Assembly (NCBI GenBank): GCA_014584465.1
Contig: JACTMU010000081.1
Coordinates: 1 to 64,000 of the forward strand
Source of the DNA: Pseudomonadota bacterium
GTDB taxonomy: Bacteria; Bdellovibrionota; Bdellovibrionia; Bdellovibrionales; JACTMU01
Direction of reading: 5' to 3'
Length of the DNA: 64,000 nt
In this document: positions 1 to 10,357 of the stretch, piece after piece
Layout of the letters: the number at the start of each line of letters is the position of its first letter
How positions within the stretch are numbered: the first letter of the stretch is position 1
Notes under the pieces: model-generated
What the model was told of the DNA's origin: nothing
The model's input: only the letters and a program-made list of their open reading frames with translations
Databases searched by the model: none
Program-made: the position numbers and the translations under genes

Positions 1-93
1 GAGTTAGCGCCTCTGGCTAGCCCTTCGTCGGCCCGCCTCGGTATAAGAAAAACTTATCAAAATCGATCAAAAAGCGAATTACCGGACAGCCCC
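1..93. repeat. MITE-like palindromic element, copy A (right part only; continues off the left edge)
   Basis: gagttagcgcctctggctagcccttcgtcggcccgcctcggtataagaaaaacttatcaaaatcgatcaaaaagcgaattaccggacagcccc is the reverse complement of the 48401 copy; flanked on the right by tacctag. Confidence 0.9.
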
Positions 94-96
94 TAC

Positions 97-1443
97 CTAG
101 AAAACATCTTCTCCTTGATCGGGAAGATCGGACTCGCGCGCTTGCCGATTTAGCTCAGAAGCTTCCGCTCGAACTTCATCAATCTTAGGAGTTTTGCTAG
201 TCACAGGCTCAATTTGTTGCTTGGCATTAGAAATCGCTTCACGCCCGATTTCTAATCGATTGGTGAAAACAACCTCACGGTGTGGATCGGGAAATCGAAA
301 ACCTTTGGCGAGAAGAATCCTTTTTACTTCCAGAAGCAAATAGCTCGAAACCTTAAAGAGGCTGACCTCGCGAACATTGAGCCAAAAGTAAACCCTGAGA
401 TTGACTGCTGACCCTCCAAGTTCATCCACTAGAACCCATGGCTCCGGATCCTTGAGGACCAGTTGACTTTGCCTCAATAGTTCTAACACTGTGATTTGCG
501 CTTCTTCTATGGAGTCACTATAATCGATACCAAATACAAAATCTCCACGCATTTTCGGATTGGCAGTCTTGTTGATAATTATGCTACTGTAAACTAAACT
601 GTTCGGGATAAGAACGTGGTTTCCCGTAAAATCCATAATCAAAGTGGAGCGCGAAGTCACCTGTTGGACGATGCCTTCGACATTTCCAATAGTCACCCAA
701 TCGCTCGGGCGAAAAGGTTTTTTTACACTTAGAAAAATACTCGCAGCATAGTCTTCAAAAATATTTTTTAATCCCAGACCAAGTACCAAACCAAAGAGAC
801 CAGTTCCACCCATAATCGTGAAGGCTAGTCCCGTGAGGCCTGAAATTTTTAATGCCAAATAGAGTCCCACTAACAACACGGGAATTGCGAGCGCTTTAGC
901 TATTACATTCAAGAGCAAAAGACTCGAAATCCGGGCCGCAAACACTCTTCGAATTCCAAGAAATACGATAAAAAAAATCAAGAAAAAGAGAATAAGAACA
1001 ACGAGCGCCAAAACAATCGTAGGAAGGTGGTGCATTGCCATTTCTGTGAGCCGCCCTATCTCTTCACGAGCGAGAGTGAGGTCAAAAATCTTCTTTGTGT
1101 GGCTCGTGATTTGATTTTGAACAGCCACTACACCATCTAGCCGCGAAGCTAAATCTCCCACCCATTCAATCTGGTGGTCCTCATCGACTATGCCTGACAA
1201 AATTACGACCCCAGAGAGGACTTGGACTTTCACATGATCATAATTACCTACTGCTGCAAGTATTTCGCTCAATCGTCGTTCGATCTTTTTGTCCGATGTG
1301 ATCTCTTCTACCGCAATCGGCTTAAGAGATCGGCTTGGAATGGATGAAGGTTCTTGAGCATAAAGCATCGACGAATGGGTAAAAAGAATTATCGCATAAG
1401 GACCAAGCCATTTTCTTATCATTGCACCTTTCCTGTCAGCCAC
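97..1443 (-). CDS. Mechanosensitive ion channel (MscS family) with N-terminal signal peptide and BON-like domain
   Basis: BON-like segment (VKVQVLSGVVILSGIVDEDHQIEWV), TM segments, MscS core 'GLVLGLGLKNIFEDYAASIFLSVKKPFRPSDWVTIGNVEGIVQQVTSRSTLI'. Confidence 0.88.
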   Translation of the reverse strand: MADRKGAMIRKWLGPYAIILFTHSSMLYAQEPSSIPSRSLKPIAVEEITSDKKIERRLSEILAAVGNYDHVKVQVLSGVVILSGIVDEDHQIEWVGDLASRLDGVVAVQNQITSHTKKIFDLTLAREEIGRLTEMAMHHLPTIVLALVVLILFFLIFFIVFLGIRRVFAARISSLLLLNVIAKALAIPVLLVGLYLALKISGLTGLAFTIMGGTGLFGLVLGLGLKNIFEDYAASIFLSVKKPFRPSDWVTIGNVEGIVQQVTSRSTLIMDFTGNHVLIPNSLVYSSIIINKTANPKMRGDFVFGIDYSDSIEEAQITVLELLRQSQLVLKDPEPWVLVDELGGSAVNLRVYFWLNVREVSLFKVSSYLLLEVKRILLAKGFRFPDPHREVVFTNRLEIGREAISNAKQQIEPVTSKTPKIDEVRAEASELNRQARESDLPDQGEDVF

Positions 1444-1529
1444 GATCTAGGATTCTAATATCGGGTATCACACAGGTTGGGAACCTAAAAGACTGGGCGC
1501 CACGCGTAACAATTAAGTGTAAAGTCAGC

Positions 1530-1761
1530 TTACGCAGATTCGGAAAGACATTCATTCAAATGACGTTTCAAACTTTCGACCTTGAGACTTGTTAAGCCTG
1601 AGATCGCTGCATGTACCTCCTGTATGATTTGCTGGTACGGTCGTTGAGAGTCGATCATTCTCTCTACGCCTTCTAATTGACCAAGTATTTTGTGAACTCG
1701 AATAACTTCAGGTGAACGAACAACCCGGGAACCCTGCTTAGTGCTTCTTTTTTAGCTCCAT
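1530..1761 (-). pseudogene. CsoR/RcnR/FrmR-like (DUF156) metal-sensing repressor, frameshifted at an A6 run near the start
   Basis: Manual minus-strand translation gives ...KQGSRVVRSPEVIRVHKILGQLEGVERMIDSQRPYQQIIQEVHAAISGLTSLKVESLKRHLNECLSESA*. The ATG-initiated frame MELKKKH* stops after the A6 run; removing one A joins the frames. Not in the supplied ORF track. Confidence 0.65.
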
Positions 1762-1918
1762 AGCGTTATGAAAGGCAGTTGCAAGATCGAGGCCACTGGC
1801 ATACTCCCTGTTAGTATGGGGTAGCAATGGCTTTAGGCGCGTTGAGTGCGAAGTTGACCTTGCGTATTTGGACAGATTTACCATGCCCCTGAGACATTTT
1901 GTCAGTGGAGACGCTGTT

Positions 1919-4636
1919 ATGAACAAAAAGATTGCTTGGCACTCGCTTGAACCTGATGAGGTCGTCAGGAGACTAAAATCTAATATGGAGTACGGGCTTG
2001 CGTATGAAGTCGCAAGGGAGCATCTGCAGCAGTTTGGTTTAAATGAGTTGCCCGAGCCCAAACGACGCACTCTTTTGTCTATTTTTCTCCATCAATTTTT
2101 AAGTCCGCTCATCTACCTCCTGCTTGTGGCAGCGGCCATTGCTTTCTTTATTGGCGAAGCTCGTGATTCAATCGTCATCCTTGTCGTTTTGCTTTTAAAC
2201 GCTCTAATTGGAGCATACCAAGAGGGGCGTGCGGAGCAGTCGTTAGAAGCCCTTAGACGATTATCAAAACTAAAAACTAGAGTCTTGCGTGGAGGCCAAG
2301 AGCAGATCATCGAAGCGAGTCAAATTGTGCCAGGGGATGTCCTTGTTCTTAGTTCTGGCGACGCCGTACCTGCTGACGCAAGACTTATTGAAGCATCCAC
2401 CATTGCCGTTGCAGAAGCAGCACTAACAGGTGAATCACTTCCCGTTATTAAATCGATCTCGAAGCTTGCTGACAGTACACCACTAGCTGATCGTCAGAAT
2501 ATGATTTTTGCGGGCACCTATATTACCTCTGGCCGAGGACTCGCAGTTGTAGTTGCGACAGGAATTGACAATGAGATTGGTAAAATTGCCCATCTCGCGA
2601 CGACCACAATACAACCAAAAACTCAACTTGAACTTCGTATTCAACAATTCGGTAGATATCTCGTCGTCGCCGCCGTAAGTGTATTTTTTCTTGTCATCGG
2701 ACTTGGATTTTTACGTGGGATTCCATTCGCGCAGATATTTATGATCGCGATCAGTCAAATGGTTTCCTTGGTGCCGGAAGGATTGCCTGTGGCAATGACG
2801 ATTGCACTGGCTGTTGGCGTTCAACGAATGGCACGCAGAGGGACCGTCGTTAGGCGTCTTGCTGCTGTTGAAACTCTTGGCGCAACGACAGTTATTTGTA
2901 CCGATAAGACCGGAACCCTTACGCGAAATGAAATGGCCGTCACTGCAATCTATCTCCCGGCAGGTCAAAGGGAAGTTGCTGTGACAGGCGTTGGCTACAC
3001 GCCAGAAGGTTATTTTATGGAGCGCGAGTATAGGCTGACACCTAATGGCGACAAAACATTACAGAAATTGTTTGAAGCATGTGTTTTGTGTAATGACTCT
3101 CAACTGCTTGGCCCTGATGCTTCAAACCCTCTGTGGAAGATGATCGGTGATCCAACAGAGGGAGCACTCCTTACATTGGCAGCTAAAGGCGGGTTAGATC
3201 CTGCTTCTGTTCGCAGTAAGTATCCTAGAACCGCCGAACTTCCTTTCGGCTCAGATACAAAAATGATGGCAACTCAACATACGATAGATGGAAAGAGTGT
3301 TGTTTACCTCAAAGGCGCACCAGAAGTTTTACTAGAACTATGTGGCTCCGTTTATCACGATGGTTACATAAAGCCATTCGACGAGAGCCTACATCTTAAG
3401 ACACAGGCAGTAGCAGGTAAAATGGCCGATTCAGCTCTGCGCCTTTTGGCTGTGGGCTTTGTTCAAGATGCTTACATTGATGGATCAAAAGGCTTCACAC
3501 CCTTTTCTCAAAAGGTCACTTTAATAGGAGTGATTGGTGAAATGGACCCACCCAGAGAAGAGGTGGCCGCATCCGTTCGCGAATGTCAACGTGCGGGAAT
3601 CAGACCTGTCATGGTGACAGGCGATCATAAGGCAACAGGACTTGCCATAGCAAAGGCCCTTGGAATTAGTCAAAACAATGACCTGGCAATCGACGGCCAA
3701 GAGCTTGATCTTCTTTCTGACTCCTCTCTCGATGAAAAAATAGATCACATCAGTGTTTTTGCCAGGGTTCATCCTGCTCAGAAGTTGCGAATCGTAGAGG
3801 CCTACCAGAGAAAGGGAAATGTTGTGGCGATGACCGGAGATGGGGTTAACGATGCTCCGGCTTTAGTCTGCGCAAATGTTGGCGTTGCCATGGGGATTAC
3901 CGGAACTGAGGTCGCAAAAGAGGCGGCAAAAATTGTAATTACGGATGATAATTTCTCAACGATTGTCGCTGCAGTTTCTGAAGGACGTCTTGTTTATCAA
4001 AATATCAAGAAGCTTATTTTATTTTTATTTGTGACTTCAATAGATGAAGTTATTGTGCTTTTTCTTGCTCTAATCCTTGGTTACCCAATACCTCTGGCGG
4101 CTGTGCAAATCCTCTGGATCAATATCGTGACTGAAGGTACATTGACTGTAAATCTGATTATGGAACCAGCAGAGGGGGATGAGATGCAAAGGCCTCCGAT
4201 TCCTGTTAATCAGCCACTTTTAGATCGTGCTCTCTTGTCACGAATGCCGCTGATGGTACTGGCCTCAGTTGTCTCAACTTTTGGATGGTTCGCATTTCGC
4301 ACCTCCCAGGGAACGCCAACCGCACAAGTGCAAACGGAAACGTTCACAGTTCTTGCCGTCTGCCAATGGTTTAATGTACTCAATTGTCGTTCTGCTCTTC
4401 ATTCAGTCTTTTCTTGGGATTTATTCAGGAATTTATGGCTCATCGGCGGTCTTGTGTTGGGCAATATACTTCACTTAGCCGTGGTTTATTGGCCGCCTTT
4501 GAGTCAATTCTTTCATACAGTGCCAATTGATTCAAAGACGTTCTTTGCCATCGGAGCTGTTGCAAGTTTAGTGCTTTGGACCGAGGAGCTTCGAAAATTT
4601 ATTAATAGAAAGATTATACTAAATATGAAATCTTGA
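1919..4636 (+). CDS. Cation-transporting P-type ATPase (Ca2+/PMR1/SERCA-like architecture)
   Basis: DKTGT phosphorylation motif (ICTDKTGTLTRNEM), TGES (LTGESLPV), GDGVND (MTGDGVNDAPAL), N-terminal cation-ATPase domain. ATG at 1919 (MNKKIAWHSLEPDEV) is likelier than the ORF start at 1868. Confidence 0.93.
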   Translation: MNKKIAWHSLEPDEVVRRLKSNMEYGLAYEVAREHLQQFGLNELPEPKRRTLLSIFLHQFLSPLIYLLLVAAAIAFFIGEARDSIVILVVLLLNALIGAYQEGRAEQSLEALRRLSKLKTRVLRGGQEQIIEASQIVPGDVLVLSSGDAVPADARLIEASTIAVAEAALTGESLPVIKSISKLADSTPLADRQNMIFAGTYITSGRGLAVVVATGIDNEIGKIAHLATTTIQPKTQLELRIQQFGRYLVVAAVSVFFLVIGLGFLRGIPFAQIFMIAISQMVSLVPEGLPVAMTIALAVGVQRMARRGTVVRRLAAVETLGATTVICTDKTGTLTRNEMAVTAIYLPAGQREVAVTGVGYTPEGYFMEREYRLTPNGDKTLQKLFEACVLCNDSQLLGPDASNPLWKMIGDPTEGALLTLAAKGGLDPASVRSKYPRTAELPFGSDTKMMATQHTIDGKSVVYLKGAPEVLLELCGSVYHDGYIKPFDESLHLKTQAVAGKMADSALRLLAVGFVQDAYIDGSKGFTPFSQKVTLIGVIGEMDPPREEVAASVRECQRAGIRPVMVTGDHKATGLAIAKALGISQNNDLAIDGQELDLLSDSSLDEKIDHISVFARVHPAQKLRIVEAYQRKGNVVAMTGDGVNDAPALVCANVGVAMGITGTEVAKEAAKIVITDDNFSTIVAAVSEGRLVYQNIKKLILFLFVTSIDEVIVLFLALILGYPIPLAAVQILWINIVTEGTLTVNLIMEPAEGDEMQRPPIPVNQPLLDRALLSRMPLMVLASVVSTFGWFAFRTSQGTPTAQVQTETFTVLAVCQWFNVLNCRSALHSVFSWDLFRNLWLIGGLVLGNILHLAVVYWPPLSQFFHTVPIDSKTFFAIGAVASLVLWTEELRKFINRKIILNMKS

Positions 4637-4658
4637 AGTTTGTGAGTCCACTTACAAA

Positions 4659-4847
4659 TTATCGTCTCAGGAATTTCTCTATGAAAGGACTGACTTGCCG
4701 TAAATCCTGTGGCACATCGGGATTATCATAAATGAACTCAAATAGGTTTTTCTTCACCATCAAATCCGTGGGCATAAAGACCAATCCCTTTTCCCAAACC
4801 TCTTTGGCTTCTTTGTATTTCTTGAGGTTGTAGTAAGCAGTGCCCAT
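4659..4847 (-). pseudogene. TPR-repeat protein remnant
   Basis: MGTAYYNLKKYKEAKEVWEKGLVFMPTDLMVKKNLFEF is TPR-like. Reading upstream in frame gives LPGDKFHLNETYNN before a TGA, so TPR sequence continues 5' of the ORF start and is cut off. Confidence 0.5.
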
Positions 4848-4925
4848 GTTATTGTAAGTCTCATTCAGATGGAATTTGTCTCCTGGTAATCATTCCCAAA
4901 GGAAATCTTATTACTTCTGCACACT

Positions 4926-6471
4926 CTACAAAAGTTTCTCGCCCGTTAGACATCGGAGCTCTTTAATGAACCGAGGTTTTCTTTTATTTTCTTCACTAAG
5001 GCCAGCAATGTATTGAGACCACTCTCTTTCCCGTTTTGTTTTTTGATAGAGCTTCTTTGCTTCCTTCAAGTATGAAACGGCTGTTATATAAGCTGAGGGG
5101 CTGGTCTGTGCAATTTGGTTTTCTGCCAACGAACACCAAATCTTAATAGATTCATCCGGGTATAAATTCTTAATTGCACTTGCTACTTGGATATGAGCTT
5201 GTAAATATCTCTTCTCTTTCGCTGCTTCTTTATAAAGAGACCAAAGATCCTCGATACGTTTTTCTTTCTCTGCAATATCAATCAAAACTTCATAATCAGG
5301 AAACTCTTTTTTGAAATACCTTTCCCTGGGCTGAAAGGCCTCCTTTAAAGCACCTTTGGCTGGGGCTTTCCCAGTGAACAAATAATTTAAAGCCCAAGCG
5401 CGTATCTCATCTTTATTTTTTGTTTTAATAGCGGCTTCCAGCAAATCCTGGAAAGAAGTTAAACTTGGACAAGATAAAAACTCTTCCTGCTTCAGAAGCA
5501 AAATTACAGAGTAATCTCGCAATCTCAGCTTCCAGAGCAATAAGCAATTTGTCAAATGGACTCCAAGAGCATTTCCTCAGAGCTTTAAAACCAATTTCTA
5601 GACAAGAACCCAATTGAGCGGCGGAGTCGCCGTCATCATCACAAGACTCAACATAAGAAGCAGCTTTCTTCAAAAGGAACTTCATCACATCCACTACAGC
5701 ATCATAATCGCCCTGATTTAACAAGTTTTGAAGATTCTTTGTAACTCGACTGAAATCTCCTAAATTTCCCTCACCAGACCAGTGGTTGTGCCATGCAGGT
5801 TCCGACATGATTGCCAAGATTTCCTTGCGGATGCTTGAAACGATTTGTTTTGTTTTGCCACTTGAGAGTCTTGAGCGATCCAAAAGATCTTGTCGTAAAT
5901 CGGAATGGGCTAGAGACATCTGCATGATCATCTCAACTAATTCACCTTTACTGTGCTTATCCAGATATTCCAAAATGTCTTGTCTGGGATCTGACTTTGT
6001 AGAGCGAGTTGCAGCAGATTTGGTACCTTTTTTTGATCGTTTTGGCTCGGAGAATAGATCGTCATCATCATAATCAGAGTCATCATCAAAATCGTCTTCT
6101 AGATCGTCTTGTCGTGGGCCATCTTTTAAAAGTTTAAGACCTGAGTCACTAGGTTTGGCCTCAGGAACGGTTCTCTTTTTCTTGACACAATCAACGTAGG
6201 CCAAAATCACAGCAACAGCGTGTTTGCAGCCAGAACCATAGGAGCAAGTGCAATCAGTAGAGATACCTTTTTCTCTCTTCTTGGGAAAAGAAACTAGGGT
6301 GACGTATCTTTCTGATCCTTGAACATCCGCTAACAGACCTTCAGAACAGGTTCTTAAATTTGTAACTCGTTTACTCTTAAAATAGGATTCTCCCCGCCCA
6401 AGGATGCGGGGACCAAACTTACTTTGAAGATCAGTCCAGGACATATTTTTTAAAATCTGATTCGCTTTCAT
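4926..6471 (-). pseudogene. SWIM zinc-finger protein, split in two frames at a homopolymer T5 (ORFs 5425-6471 and 4926-5555)
   Basis: SWIM motif CTCSYGSGCKH in the N-terminal ORF. The second ORF carries the expected helical C-terminus. Removing one T from the T5 run (5476-5480) joins ...ASEAGRV to LSCPSLTSFQDLLEAAIKTKNKDE... Confidence 0.7.
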
Positions 6472-6814
6472 ATTTCACCTTACAAATTCGAAGAAATCTG
6501 ATCGGAAGATATATAACTCAGGGCAATTAGTCAAAAGCAATTACCCTAAATTAAGGCACAAACAATGTCTTGAGTCGTATGAGCGATACTTAAACGGCCT
6601 CTTGGTTGCGTGAAAGTTGTAAGTCTTTCGTAGGCGGAAGCAAAGTAGCGGCTGGACTCGGGTGGTTTTTTGGGCAAAACAGTTTTTGACAACAGATAGT
6701 CTAAAGCAGAATCCGTGAATAATTGGCGGTCTGATTTCACAACATGAGGCAAAAAGACGATCTGAAGAGATCTCTCGCTAAACGATTGGCTGCAGCTGGT
6801 GCAAAGGAGGCAGC

Positions 6815-9800
6815 CTAGTGGACGAGGTGCAGGCATCGAGATCGGATCTTTTCGGCCAGCGCGGGATCGGTGGCCTCCAAGAACTTCATGTTGGAAGAGG
6901 CGAGAAGCTCCCCAAACGGAGAGGAGCCGGACATGGACCTCCCCGAAGGGGACTTTATTTCATTCGCCTTTTTGAGCACCTGAAGCGAAAGCCATCGGTA
7001 TGCAACTGTGGCGTCTCCTTCACCCAGTCTTTCGTATTCTCTGAGCGTCTTCGACAAGAGCTCAGAGGCTTGTGAAGAGGGAGCATCAGCACGTTCCTCG
7101 ACGAGCGCAAGATAGTATCCCGAGAGGGCCTCAAATATGGGACGACTCAAATGTTCGCCGCTCTCCTCGGCCATCTCGGTGGCAAGAAGAAGAGAGGCTG
7201 ACAGAGACTCTTTGCTCTTGGCCAGATCGCTCTTTCCAAGATAGAGTTTGGCCAACTGAATCTGGTTCTTAATACGACTTTCAAACCACCACTCCCGCTT
7301 CATTGAGACACGATCCAAATCCGAGCCCACTTTGACAAAGAGACTCTCTCGCTCCTCTTTGAATTTGATGGCGAGCTCTGCACCTTCCAATTGGGACAAA
7401 AATCCCAAGAGATGCAACTTCAACCGATCACTCTTTCCATCGCTTCGGGATTCGAGCTGTCGAAGAACCTCCTTAAAGATAGAGCTGGCTTGCTCGCCTC
7501 TCTTCAATTTAAAGAGCGCATACCCGTGATTGTAGAGGACTTTGATGCGTGTCCATTCATCCAAAAGGTTTTCATATTTTCGAAGAGTCACATAAATCCT
7601 GTGGGCCTCCTCGAAGTCCTGAGCCACCGTCGCATAAAATCCTTGTTTCTCCAGCCATGCTCGATGAAAAGAGGAAGATGGATCTGGCACGCTCTCACTT
7701 AAGACCTTAAGGGCCTCCTTCGAAAGATCTGCATAGTAGAGGGAACGGGCAAAGAACCATGAAAATCTTTGGAACTCCTCAAAATGGTCAAAACCCAGCT
7801 CCCGTCTTTGGGAAAAAAAGCGGTTGGCCATAGAGTGGTTCCCTGCCCTCTGGTGAAGAAGAGCAAGATTCATCAGAGCCGTGGCTTTGACACGAACATT
7901 ATTTCGACCCAGATCAAGAGCCAACATTAAGTGACGATGAGAAAGATCAAGGACCTCTTTGTCTTGAAGAAAAAACTTTTCCAAGTAGAGATACCCGAGA
8001 AGCAGATGCCAAGTTGAAGAGGTCTGAGCTCCCTGGATCGATTCCACTCTCTTAAGAATTCCATCCATCGTGGATGGATCTCTACTCTTACCCTTTTCTT
8101 CCAAACTGAGAAGCTCGATGACGGACTCAGCAAAGGCAAGGCTCTCACCGATGACTCCTCGCTTTTTTAAGTTCTCATAGAGGCTTCCAACTTGAGCAAG
8201 CTTTCCCTCAAGTTGCTTGGAGACCAAAAAACTGTAGTGAGATTCAAGGTCATCGGTTAGAGAGAGGGCTCCATAAAAATGGCCCGATGAAGTCTGATAC
8301 CGTCCTTCTCCTAGAGTCCAATAGCCGCGCTCAATCTCCGAGGACCGATACTGTTCACGAGCGTAGATGTACTCTGAGTCTTCGGGCTCAGCAAATCTCA
8401 ACCAGTTGGTCGTGACAAACTGGGCATACTTATAATTGTCGCTCTTAATGAATTGGGTGATCGCACGAATGTAGATCGCTTTACTGAGGAAATAGTCTCC
8501 TCGATGCACATTGACCATCTTGACATGTTCTGAATAGTTGGCCCCCTTCTCGCTGTCTGAAGCTCCCATCAATTTCAAAACCCAAAGTTCCGCCTCCAGA
8601 AGAGCGCGAGTCCCGGAGTCCATCTTCTTTTGAGTTTTGACCTTCTCAGACAAGAAAAGTTCAATCTGCTGCACGCGATCTTTCCTTCGTGACAACATGG
8701 CCTCCATCTCTTCAAGAAGCCTAAATGCATAGTAGATCCTCGTCTCGTGAGAGAGCACGGAACTGTTGGCCATTTGCAAATAGGTCGACCAAAGGCTCTT
8801 TCGATCCAATTTTTTAGAGAGAAAGAGCTTATGCGCAAGTTCAAAATGGAGATGGTGCTCTATGGGGCTGGACATCACTTCGACCCTGGTTTGGACCCAT
8901 ATGCGGTGGGCACTTTGAGGACGCTCCATGACCTCATAAAGGTGACCCAACACCAGAGATTTCATCCCACTGTTTTGCTGTGATCGCAATTTAAGGTTTT
9001 CGGTTCTTCGAAGAAGACCCGAGATGTGTCGAGCACTTTTGAATGAAAGATGCCCTTGATCCCGCTCATGGCGAATCTCTTCGGAGTGTAAATAGGTCAG
9101 AAAGAGCAACCAGAATTCGTGATCCTGACCACCATTTTGTGAGTCACTCAAATGGTTCAAAATTCTCTGAACATAATAGACTGAGGCAAAATACTCCTGA
9201 GAAAAGAGGTGATTGCTCAAAAGATCCACAAAGGTTTTAAATCCACTTTGATCACAGTGGCGATGCCGAAGGACGTTGCTCATCAACACGCGGTCTTGAT
9301 AAGAGCGCAAGGTCTCATAGCCACGGCGAAGTTTTTCTAAACCCCACTCTTTAGGGATCATACCCTCTCGAGGAAGTCGATAGATGTCCAACGAGCCCTC
9401 AAACGCGCAGCTCGTATAGAGATAGGCCCCTTTCGGACTTGGAAAATTACAGTCCAGCTCTGCCGAAGTGAGCTGTTCGGGCATCCTCAATTGGTCCGTC
9501 CAAAGATCTGAAAGTTTTGAGCGGAAAAGAACACTGTGATCGTGGCCATCAATGAGACGATCACGATTGGTATCATTGAAGTAGTGGCTGAAGTAGAGAT
9601 ACTCCTCGTGGTCATCGATCGCTGCAAATCCCGAAATTCCTGGAAGGTCCCATGGAAGCTCTTTCTGCTTTAAAGAGTGTCGATCCAACAAGAACATGGT
9701 TCGTCTCAACTCTCCATGGATGGTTTGATCCTCAAAAGCGACGATGTAGCGCCCACCTTCAGCCATCGAGGGGGCCCAGATCTTCCCCCTTCGAATCACT

Positions 9801-10357
9801 CGACGCTCAGGTCGATCCAGGCTAAAGAAGACAAGCTCTGAATCCTCACCAAAGGGATCACGTGCCAAATACCCTACGGTTTGAGAATCGACCCAAAAGG
9901 GCGAGAGAATGGTCTTCCCGTGCTCAGGAATGCAATGGGTCTCTTCGACCTTTGCCAGGGTAATCCAACACAACTCTCCTCGTGAGCTCCTCTCAAAAGA
10001 GACAAAGAGGAGTCTCGATCCATCTTGCCCGAAGCGAGGTTGATTGCCATCGACGGAGAGATCAAAAAGCGCCTTCTCTCGGCCTGTGGTGAGATCCTGC
10101 AGAAAGATGTGAGGTGCCAAGTCGACGGTTCGGGTGAATGCCAGCCACTGACCATCACGACTCACATCTCCCTGATGGTTGTCAAAGGGACCCACCGTCA
10201 CTTTGGTGGGCTGATGGAGCACAGAGACTGAGGAGATTGAGGCCCCACCACCCGCATGAGCAGAGGGCAAATCGATCCAAATCGACAGTTGCAAAATCAC
10301 GGACACCAGAATCATGGTGCCTTGCTGAAGCTGCCTACTCATTTGTGAAATCACCAT
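6815..10357 (-). CDS. Large secreted protein: TolB/WD40-like beta-propeller N-terminus plus long TPR/helical C-terminus
   Basis: Signal peptide ending PSAHAGG; propeller motifs 'GDVSRDGQWLAFTRTVDLAPHIFLQDLTTGREKALFDLSVDGNQPRFGQDGSRLLFVS'; helical repeats follow. Confidence 0.7.
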   Translation of the reverse strand: MVISQMSRQLQQGTMILVSVILQLSIWIDLPSAHAGGGASISSVSVLHQPTKVTVGPFDNHQGDVSRDGQWLAFTRTVDLAPHIFLQDLTTGREKALFDLSVDGNQPRFGQDGSRLLFVSFERSSRGELCWITLAKVEETHCIPEHGKTILSPFWVDSQTVGYLARDPFGEDSELVFFSLDRPERRVIRRGKIWAPSMAEGGRYIVAFEDQTIHGELRRTMFLLDRHSLKQKELPWDLPGISGFAAIDDHEEYLYFSHYFNDTNRDRLIDGHDHSVLFRSKLSDLWTDQLRMPEQLTSAELDCNFPSPKGAYLYTSCAFEGSLDIYRLPREGMIPKEWGLEKLRRGYETLRSYQDRVLMSNVLRHRHCDQSGFKTFVDLLSNHLFSQEYFASVYYVQRILNHLSDSQNGGQDHEFWLLFLTYLHSEEIRHERDQGHLSFKSARHISGLLRRTENLKLRSQQNSGMKSLVLGHLYEVMERPQSAHRIWVQTRVEVMSSPIEHHLHFELAHKLFLSKKLDRKSLWSTYLQMANSSVLSHETRIYYAFRLLEEMEAMLSRRKDRVQQIELFLSEKVKTQKKMDSGTRALLEAELWVLKLMGASDSEKGANYSEHVKMVNVHRGDYFLSKAIYIRAITQFIKSDNYKYAQFVTTNWLRFAEPEDSEYIYAREQYRSSEIERGYWTLGEGRYQTSSGHFYGALSLTDDLESHYSFLVSKQLEGKLAQVGSLYENLKKRGVIGESLAFAESVIELLSLEEKGKSRDPSTMDGILKRVESIQGAQTSSTWHLLLGYLYLEKFFLQDKEVLDLSHRHLMLALDLGRNNVRVKATALMNLALLHQRAGNHSMANRFFSQRRELGFDHFEEFQRFSWFFARSLYYADLSKEALKVLSESVPDPSSSFHRAWLEKQGFYATVAQDFEEAHRIYVTLRKYENLLDEWTRIKVLYNHGYALFKLKRGEQASSIFKEVLRQLESRSDGKSDRLKLHLLGFLSQLEGAELAIKFKEERESLFVKVGSDLDRVSMKREWWFESRIKNQIQLAKLYLGKSDLAKSKESLSASLLLATEMAEESGEHLSRPIFEALSGYYLALVEERADAPSSQASELLSKTLREYERLGEGDATVAYRWLSLQVLKKANEIKSPSGRSMSGSSPFGELLASSNMKFLEATDPALAEKIRSRCLHLVH

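Noticed and set aside
1738-2070. 110-aa minus ORF antisense to the ATPase start
   Set aside because: Only its last eight codons (MELKKKH*) appear meaningful, as the frameshifted start of the CsoR-like gene.
4639-4658. Hairpin tttgtgag-tcca-cttacaaa after the ATPase as a terminator
   Set aside because: Weak AT-rich stem with one mismatch and no T-run; not supported.
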